Source: Tausonia pullulans
Taxonomy: Eukaryota > Basidiomycota > Tremellomycetes > Cystofilobasidiales > Mrakiaceae
DNA: 64,000 bases
Assembly (NCBI GenBank): GCA_951802195.1
Contig: OX637630.1
Span: forward strand, 310,001-374,000
Direction: 5' to 3'
Part shown: positions 57,322-64,000 of the stretch, piece by piece
How the letters are laid out: every line of letters starts with the position of its first letter
Position numbering within the stretch: position 1 is the stretch's first letter
Notes under the pieces: model-generated
What the model was told of the DNA's origin: nothing
Seen by the model: the letters and a program-made list of their open reading frames with translations, nothing else
The model's database searches: none
Made by a program: the position numbers and the translations under genes

Positions 57322-59016
57322 CTAAAGCGGCCCTCCTCTCCGGCTTTGAGGAGGCAAGCTTGCAAATGGATGCAACGGTTGCTTCCTCTTGGTAGGCCTG
57401 CTTAACGGTTTCCTGTTCCGGCAGGCGACGGCAGCAGCGGGAGATGGACTTGAGGGGCCGAAGAGATCGTCGAGGAGCTCCGAGAGTTCGTTGGATGATG
57501 GTCGCGTTCGAGGTGCAACAGGAGACGAGAAGGGGGAGGGGTTCGTGGACGGAAATGATGGACGAGAGGGAGAAGAGTAGAGCGCTGACGCCGAGGCTGC
57601 ATTTACGGTCGCTTGCTGACATCGGTGAGAGGCGCCGTAGTAGACGCGTGGAGGGGACGAGGACATAGAGAGGGAAGAAGAGGGGACGGGAGAGGCTGCG
57701 GGAAGAGCTAGGGATGGTCGGCGGACCCGAGTATTGAAGGACGAGTTTGAATCCAGGACAGCGAGTCGATCATTGATCTTCCAGGCTGACTTGACACCCT
57801 TGTGCGAAGCAGGGAACAGGAGCCTGATTATGTTCCGTCCATAAAGTTTGACTGAAGAAGGCTGGGTGATGGTGTTGATTCCGTTCAGACGTTAACAAGG
57901 TGGGTAAACTCAGGGTCAAAGAAAGTAACCCCCCACCCTGTGTTTTGTGTCAAGATCTTGCAGTATACTGAGGACGAGGGAGACGTAGGTCTGATACCAT
58001 GTCCGCTGCAAACCGTCCCGTCCGACTGTGCGTGTTATTCCTAGCATTTTGAGATCCCTTCTCACTATAGGACATCAACATCATGCCGTACGCGAGAGTC
58101 TCGTGGTCAGCCGGCCCGCCCTGCTTGTTATCCCGTTACAGAGGTTGTCACTCACCACTGGGTCGGTCAATGAATTGAAACTGAGAATGAAGCTTTGTCG
58201 ATGCACCCAACGCGGCAGAGGGGAAGGAGGGGAGAGGAGAGGGGGGAGAAGAAGAAGAAGTTGAGGCAGAGTCGCTTGAGGGCAAGGACGTCTCGGTGTT
58301 CAGTGTCGATGGTGGGGAGAATGGCACCGAAGCGCCCCCTGCTTCTTGCTGTTCTGAACGAGGTGAGATCTGGAGGCGTTGCGGAGCAGTAGGTTGAGAA
58401 AAGACTGCAGGAAGAGCTGACTGTGGTGGTAGGCGCCACTCAGGCTTGGCGGCTTGATTGATGATTTCCTGGGCCGCGGAGAGACCGGTGGGCGAAACGG
58501 GGAAAGAGAGCCTGAGGATAGGTTTCTTCTGACCACGGAGCTTGACGAGTTGAACGGATAGAGGCTGGATGACAGATTTGGCGGTTGGATGAGGTGGGGT
58601 GGCAAGCACGATGGGATGGTCCGGTTCGAGCGTCAGCGAGACTTGGATCTCTTTTCACCATCCTTTGCATCCAGCTTATATTCAGCCACAAAGGGACTTC
58701 ACTCACCCTATTCTCCGAAGAGATTCCAGTCGACAAAATAGACAGAACGCGTGGAAGGTCTTTCCCTGACCATGTTCGCTCCAGAACGTCACGCCCGTTC
58801 GGGCGAGAGCACTTCAGGTGCCTGCATTGAAAGATAACTTCAAGCATCATCGGCGAGTCGAGAGGAAACATAAGATCAGCTTGGCCTACCTGTTTCTTGA
58901 CCATCCCCCGCTATGATCTGCCACTCACAAGCTTTCCGGTCCCTGATCGACTGTTGGGCTAGCCACGACTGCTCGCGGAGCTTGTCAGACAGATGAATCG
59001 TCGTCGTTTTCATCAT
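57322..59016 (-). CDS. unidentified locus with a duplicated exon pair; one gene or two tandem genes
   Basis: Exon candidates on the minus strand: MMKTTTIHLSDKLREQSWLA (from 59016); GRDVLERTWSGKDLPRVLSI to SENR (58707-58828); IQVSLTLEPDHPIVLATPPH with SVQLVKLRGQKKPILRLSFP and a Ser-rich stretch to QFIDRPS (58160-58640); then a second set, GRDGLQRTWYQTYVSLVLSI to LDTKHR (57937-58040) and SSVKLYGRNIIRLLFPASHK (57768-57880), running without a stop into SAWKINDRLAVLDSNS and a Ser/Pro-rich C-terminus with LSELLDDLFGP, stop at 57322. The two sets resemble each other in sequence and order. Joins between sets, and the exon 1 to 2 join, are not settled. Family not recognised. Confidence 0.4.
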
Positions 59017-59437
59017 ATCGGCGGAAGAAGGTGGACTGGAGGAGAAATGGGTAAGCTTAGCGAGGGAAGACGTTCAATGAAGGGAATTGGGCGGTGGAAT
59101 CACTCATCAGACGAGGTTGAGGTTAGACTGTGAACTCGTCGTCTGTCGAAGTGAGACAGGGGTCGGCGAAAAGGCGCGGCAGCTCCAACATGAGAAACGG
59201 GTCTATCGAGGCGCAAAGTAAACATGCGCGAAACTCGAGGTCGAGGATGAGACCCAGGTGGTGGTTAAGAAAGAGATACAGGTCGTGAGACGAGTGGAGG
59301 TAGCCCGAGGGCGAACAGGTCCATGCGTCCATCCTCCTCGCGTTCACCCTCGGCTCTCCCGCCGCCTCGTCTGCCTCCCCTCAACCGCCACCACCATCTC
59401 CACCTACACGACCAGCCATCTATCGCCCGTTCTTGAC
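59017..59437. promoter_or_regulatory. divergent intergenic region before the Snu66 gene
   Basis: About 420 bp between the proposed start of the duplicated locus and the Snu66 ATG. A short minus frame ending at 59123 (LELPRLFADPCLTSTDDEF) looks ordered but has no ATG start in frame; it could be an upstream exon. Otherwise nothing is recognised. Confidence 0.35.
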
Positions 59438-62400
59438 ATGGAGTCAGCCGTCAGCCTCGAGGAGACGAACCGGATCCGAATCGAGCTCGGTCTCCGGCCG
59501 CTAGGCGAGGCCGCCGGCCCCACCGCTGACGGCGAGGAGCCGCCCGTTGACAAGGACAAGGAGGCCGAGGAGAACTGGACTCGCCGGAGGGAGGAGGAGG
59601 CTAAGGCTGCTGAGACCAAGTGAGTGCTTAAAAAATGGACCATTTATTCCCCCCCAGACGGAGTGTATGCTGAACTCGCGACGCCTTCTTCCCACGCGTG
59701 TGCGTTTCGCGTTGACTCCAGGCGCATCCAGGAGAAGATCAGCAAGTGAGTTTGGCGTCTTCCCGATCCCTTCCACACTATGAAGCAGATAATTGACAGC
59801 CTCACCAATCCTCAGAGCCAAGAATAAGCGCGAGCTTAACGCAAAGCTCGCCGGCGCCACCCTTGGTGACGACACTGCTGGAGACGCGTTATCGTGGGCC
59901 AAGAAGATCAAGAAACGCGACAAGCAGCGGCTCGCCGAGCTGGCGGCGGCGGAGAAACGGGCGGCGGAAGAGGATGCACTCGATATGCTAGCGATGCAGG
60001 ATCGGTACACGGAAAGTGAGTTTGTCGCGACGCGTCGTGTTTGTCGTCGTCACGCGAGGCCACACCGATGGAAGGTGGGGCTATTTGCTGACCTGATCAT
60101 CTTTTCATCATATCAGAGGACCTGTCTGGCATAAAGGTTGCCCACGATGTCGACGCATTCGAGGAGGGCGAGCATATCCTCACGCTCAAGGACAGCCGGA
60201 TCCTCGACGGCGAAGGTGAGCGGGATAGAGCTGTCATGGTCGCTCTTGGGTCCTTATCTCTGACCCCTTGTTCGCTTGATGTCACAGATGACGAACTTAT
60301 GAACGTCGATCTCGCCGATCATGAGGCAACGGAGAAGAACATTGAGCTCAAGCGGAAACGGCCCGGGTACACGGGCTATGACGACGACGAGTTTGACCCG
60401 GAAAACTTCACGGCCGGAGCCAAGAAGAAGGTCCTTAGCAAGTATGACGTAGACATCGACGGCGAAGGCGAGACGGTGAGACTTGTTTTCCTTTTCTTCG
60501 ACTCCGACGAGCAACCGAGCTGAACCCTGCCTTCTATCTCCCATTTAGGGCTTCCGCCTCGGAGGGACGATCGCCCCGAAGAAGAAGAAAAACGCATCCG
60601 CCGAGGAGGACGACACAGATGCTAACGTCAATCGCACTCTCCTTGATGGAGGGCTTCAGTATGAGAGTTAGTGTTATTGAGAGTGAGGAGGGGATTACGC
60701 GCCGTTTTTGACTCCCTATTGTTCTCATCGCAGAGGCTCGCGAGGTCTCGGACTACCTCCAGGAGGGTGATGTGGGGTTCAAGAAGCCCAAGGTGAGCAA
60801 GCCAGACAATTAGGGCCCTGCTTTCTGTCCGTCTACTGAGACTGCGCTCCCCCCTCCCCCTTCCTCCCTTTTCCCTTCATCTAGAAGAAGAAGAAGCGCT
60901 CTACCCGCGTCGTTGAGACCGACCTGAATTTCGCCCTCCCAGTCGTCGCCTCCGACGGGTCACCATCGTCCATGCAGGTCGAGGGAGGTAACGGCGCTGC
61001 TTCCCCGCCTCCTCCGCCGCCGATGGAGAACTACGTCGACGATGACGAGATTCAGATTGCGTTGGCCCGCGCTCGACGACTCAAGACGAAGAAGGTCGTC
61101 AAAGCCACACCGGAGGACCTCGCTAAGCAGCGTGAGTCTTCCCTCCCCATTTTCCCCCTCATCTCTTTCTATCGTCCCTTGACGCGAGCTTGCCACCACT
61201 CCTTAGTCCTGGAACACAAGCAAGAGGAGGTCGCCGCCGAAGCCGTCGCTCGCGCCTCGAGGAGCGCCGCTCAGGTTGAGGAGGATGGAGGCATCGCCTT
61301 TGATGATACGTCGGAGTTTGTGCGGACCGTTCACCAACCGGTGGTCCAGGTCATTCGGACAAAGATTGAGCCATCACCGGCTCCTCTCGCCGCTGTCAAG
61401 ACTGAGCCTGAGGCGTCAACTTCGGGATCTCAGCCGATGGTCAAGGCCGAGGAGATGGAGGTCGACCTCAACGCGATGATTGCGCCCGGTGGTCAGGACG
61501 AGGACATGGCTGGCGAGGATGAGAGTGACGAGGAGGAGGACGAGGCTCTCGCCCTCGCGGCGCTCAGGCAGGGTCTTTCAGTCGCAGAGATGCGGCTGAA
61601 GATTGACCAGGAGATCAAACAGGAGGGCGCAGACGAGGAGGTCGTGAGTGCTCTTGTATCTTGGAGGGTGAGAAGCCTGCCGGCTGATAATCTTTCTTGC
61701 TCGTTTAAGATCCCAACCGCCAGGGAGACGACTTTCAGCGGAAAAGGTCTCGCTGGCGCGCTCGCGATGCTCAAGTCGACGGGCAATCTCGAGAACTCGA
61801 CGGGCGAGACGGCCGAGCGCGAACGGATCCAGAAGGAAAAGGACCTTTGGCTCGCCGACCGGCGTCGCCGAATCGCCCAGCGCGAACTCGAGCGAATCCA
61901 GGCGCGCGGCGGCAGCAAGGACCAAGCAACGCGCGAGTACGATAACCGGATGCGGGAGCAGAGGGAGGCGCAGGATGCGCTGGAGCAGTTCAAGCATTAT
62001 AAGCCCGACATCGAGATTGTCTACCACGACGAATTCGGTCGGACACTCACGCCCAAAGAAGCTTGGAAGGCTCTCTCTCACCGATTCCAGTCAGTCGATC
62101 GACTTTGTCACCCATTGCGGACGGCCCTCAGCTTATTGACCGACTTTGCTGGTTTTATCTTACAGTGGTAAGGGATCTGGGAAGGGCAAGACTGAGAAGC
62201 GTCTCAACAAGATTAAGGAGGAGCGTAAGCGACTGGCGATGGCCATGGGCGACACGCCGACGGGCATGACGCGCAACTTCCAGGTGCGTGGTCGCCGTCT
62301 GTGCTTTCTGCGAGGAATGGTTTGACCTGACTGGCCTCGTTACTCCCTTCCAACCACAGGAGCGGCAAGAGAAGACCGGCGAGGCGTTCATGATCCTCTC

Positions 62401-62464
62401 GAACGGCAACAAAGGCACGGTCAACGAGGGCTCTTCGAGCAAGGGCAAGGGCCGCGGCAAGTGA
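59438..62464 (+). CDS. SNU66: U4/U6.U5 tri-snRNP protein SART1/Snu66
   Basis: Component of the U4/U6.U5 tri-snRNP needed for spliceosome activation. From ATG 59438: SLEETNRIRIELGLRPL (the family's N-terminal motif), AKNKRELNAKLAGATLGD, DALSWAKKIKKRDKQR, YTEKDLSGIKVAHDVDAFEE, GEHILTLKDSRILDGEDDEL, ADHEATEKNIELKRKRPGY, KKVLSKYDVDIDGE, FRLGGTIAPKKKK, AREVSDYLQEGDVGF, ETTFSGKGLAGALAMLKSTG, DIEIVYHDEFGRTLTPKEAW, ALSHRFHGKGSGKGKTEKRL, and the tail MAMGDTPTGMTRNFQERQ. Motif order fits SART1 throughout. About ten introns. A basic/acidic Lys-Glu-rich composition is normal. Confidence 0.92.
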
Positions 62465-62822
62465 GGAGGATGGGTAGGCTGCTTATCAATGCAACTGCAG
62501 CAGTCTGTCTCGGACTGTAAATTTAGATGTGGGGGAAGCCGCTCTGTCAGAGAATGAGCAAGCAAGAGCGAGGGCGACGGTGTCGGAGAAAGGATGATGG
62601 TGAACACATGCTGACGGGGCCGAGGACAACGGCTGCTGGTCCCCGGTACTCGCGGACGAGCGCTCGCCCTGTCGGGCTGACGTGAGGGCGGCGGGTGCGC
62701 GCTGTCCTCGCTGGTTGGCCGACTGCCCTGGAACGACGAATCGGGTGGAGCCCGATGCCCTCCATCTCCCTCTGACCATCATCTCCTCTTCCCCCTTCCC
62801 TCCATTCAACTCATCTCCGCCC
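62465..62822. other. intergenic between SNU66 and CCP1
   Basis: About 360 bp; purine-rich first half, then a CT-rich leader (TCCTCTTCCCCCTTCCCTCC) just before the CCP1 ATG. No gene is seen. Confidence 0.4.
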
Positions 62823-64000
62823 ATGTCCTCTGCTTTCCGTGTCTCTCTCGCCGCTCGGGCTGCCGCCCCGCGAGCGTTCGCCCGCTCCTCAGCACCTGCT
62901 CGCCTCCGGCGAGCGATTGCTGACGTCCCCCCAGCCTCGCCCGGCGGCCCCAAGGCCTCCAACTCGCCGTGCGTCCTTCCTTCCTGTCTTCTTTGCATGC
63001 CGCCGATTGTCGAGGGGTGGAATGCGATGCGAAAGGAGTCCGACCAGATTGTCGTGACAGACGAAGGCTGCCTGCCAGCCGCACTGGTCAGCCGGCGGGC
63101 AGCCCCGCCATCCCCAGGACTAGCGCTCGCGCCTGCGACGAATGAGGCCGCTCCCTGGTGTCAGACACACAGACTGACAACCGCATCGCGACCCCCTCTC
63201 CTCGAATTTCTCCATCCAGGTACTTCTTTGGGGCTGGAGCTCTCGCTCTTGCCGGTGAACTCGTTTCTCACTTTTCTGCTCTTCGGTGACTGTGGCTGAT
63301 TATGTCTTCCTTGGATTCCTCTTAGGCGCCGGCTACTACTTCTTCGCGACTGATGCGTCCCCCGAGGGTGAGCTACTCATCTATAGCCCCATTCAATGCC
63401 CAAACGAGCTAGCTGACTCATTCTGTCCTTGTCTACCCCAGAGCAGGGCAAGGTATATCCTTATCCTCCTCGCGTTTGCGATGTTCAGGGCTTCCCCGTT
63501 GATTCATCATCTCTTCCCTCTTACGATCGAGTAGAAAGTCGGCACGGCCGTCAGAACCGCTGGAGCTGTCGTCGAAGCTAAGACGGGCACGAAGAAGGAC
63601 CAGAAGGACTACCAGGAGGTGAGGAAGGGAAAGAAGAGATGCGACCAAACACTTGATCCTGGCCACTGCTGCTGCTGACCGATAGACTGGCCCTCTAGGT
63701 CTACAATTATATCGCCGAGCTTCTCGACGCCGATGACTAGTATGTCCTCCTTGCGAATTACCACCAATGAAGACGGACCTGTTCTAATTTTTGCGACCTC
63801 CAGCGATGACGGATCCTACGGCCCCGTTCTCGTCCGTCTCGCTTGGTGCGTTCGTTTGGGCCACTCGACTCCACCTGGCTCCGCCGATGTGCCATACTAA
63901 TTGCGCTTCACCTCTTCTTAGGCACTCAAGTGGAACTTATGACAAAAACTCCAACACTGGAGGCTCCAACTACGCTACGATGAGGTACGTTGGGCCTCAA
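62823..64000 (+). CDS. CCP1: mitochondrial cytochrome c peroxidase, 5' part (runs off the right edge)
   Basis: Heme peroxidase of the intermembrane space that reduces H2O2 with cytochrome c. The N-terminus MSSAFRVSLAARAAAPRAFA is a mitochondrial presequence, followed by a hydrophobic sorting segment (YFFGAGALALAGAGYYFF) as in yeast Ccp1. Then [54 protein letters not shown] and DKNSNTGGSNYATMR. RLAWH holds the distal Arg, Trp and His. One exon (63442-63452) is 11 nt, and an intron splits the codon of the distal Trp, next to the catalytic His. The proximal His, catalytic Trp and the rest are beyond the window. Confidence 0.9.

Noticed and set aside
57322-59016. Assignment of the duplicated locus to Hus1 (9-1-1 clamp)
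   Set aside because: TWSGKDLPRVLSILSTGISS and VQLVKLRGQKKPILRLSF resemble Hus1 segments in spacing, but the N-terminal and C-terminal Hus1 motifs are absent and the duplication is foreign to Hus1.
59123-59347. Minus frame ending LADPCLTSTDDEFTV-like
   Set aside because: Looks ordered but has no ATG start and no link to a neighbouring exon; left as a possible upstream exon only.
1-64000. CRISPR arrays, operons, prokaryotic signals
   Set aside because: Spliceosomal introns throughout show a eukaryotic genome; no direct-repeat/spacer pattern is present.

Overview
The window is nuclear DNA of a basidiomycete fungus, most likely a Pucciniomycotina red-yeast type (Rhodotorula/Sporobolomyces relatives). 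The evidence is GC-rich coding sequence, dense genes on both strands, many short introns (mostly 50-110 nt, GTNNGT donors, CTGAC/CTAAC branch sites) and fungal gene families such as the chitin synthase activator SKT5 and Rcf2. The lineage is an inference from style; no marker gene settles it. Most genes are reconstructed here by joining exons by eye.

Layout. 1-3.5 kb is accessory: the 5' tip of an unidentified minus-strand gene, a tandem pair of tRNA-like fragments, a C-rich minisatellite, two copies of a retroposon-like 3' tail and a decayed LINE reverse transcriptase. From 3.5 kb the window is ordinary gene-dense euchromatin: DUF4112 protein (-), NAD kinase (+), methyltransferase-like protein (+), hotdog/THEM6-like protein (-), an unresolved locus (-), heme-binding MAPR/Dap1-type protein (+), eIF3c (-), ATP synthase OSCP (-), 2-methylcitrate dehydratase (+), an unknown gene (-) cut by a 200-N gap, vigilin/Scp160 (+), tubulin chaperone E (-), a RAD51-paralogue-like ATPase (-), a prolyl-oligopeptidase-like hydrolase (-), Rcf2 (+), SKT5 (+), a Ser/Pro-rich protein (+), ADP/ATP carrier (+), Aro8-type aminotransferase (+), Sac7-like RhoGAP (-), a locus with an internal duplication (-), SART1/Snu66 (+), and the 5' part of cytochrome c peroxidase (+) running off the right edge.

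The genes do not form one pathway. Several serve mitochondria or redox (OSCP, PrpD-family dehydratase, Rcf2, ADP/ATP carrier, cytochrome c peroxidase, possibly NAD kinase), others translation and splicing (eIF3c, vigilin, Snu66), the wall and polarity (SKT5, RhoGAP) and tubulin folding (TBCE). Many neighbours are divergent, with short shared intergenic spaces.

No obvious novel multi-gene system was found. The most unusual observations are a tandemly repeated exon pair in the unidentified 57.3-59.0 kb locus, several micro-exons of 11-14 nt that interrupt conserved motifs, two apparently non-GT splice donors (vigilin intron 1, ADP/ATP carrier last intron), a carrier with a shortened first matrix loop, and a very large NAD kinase.
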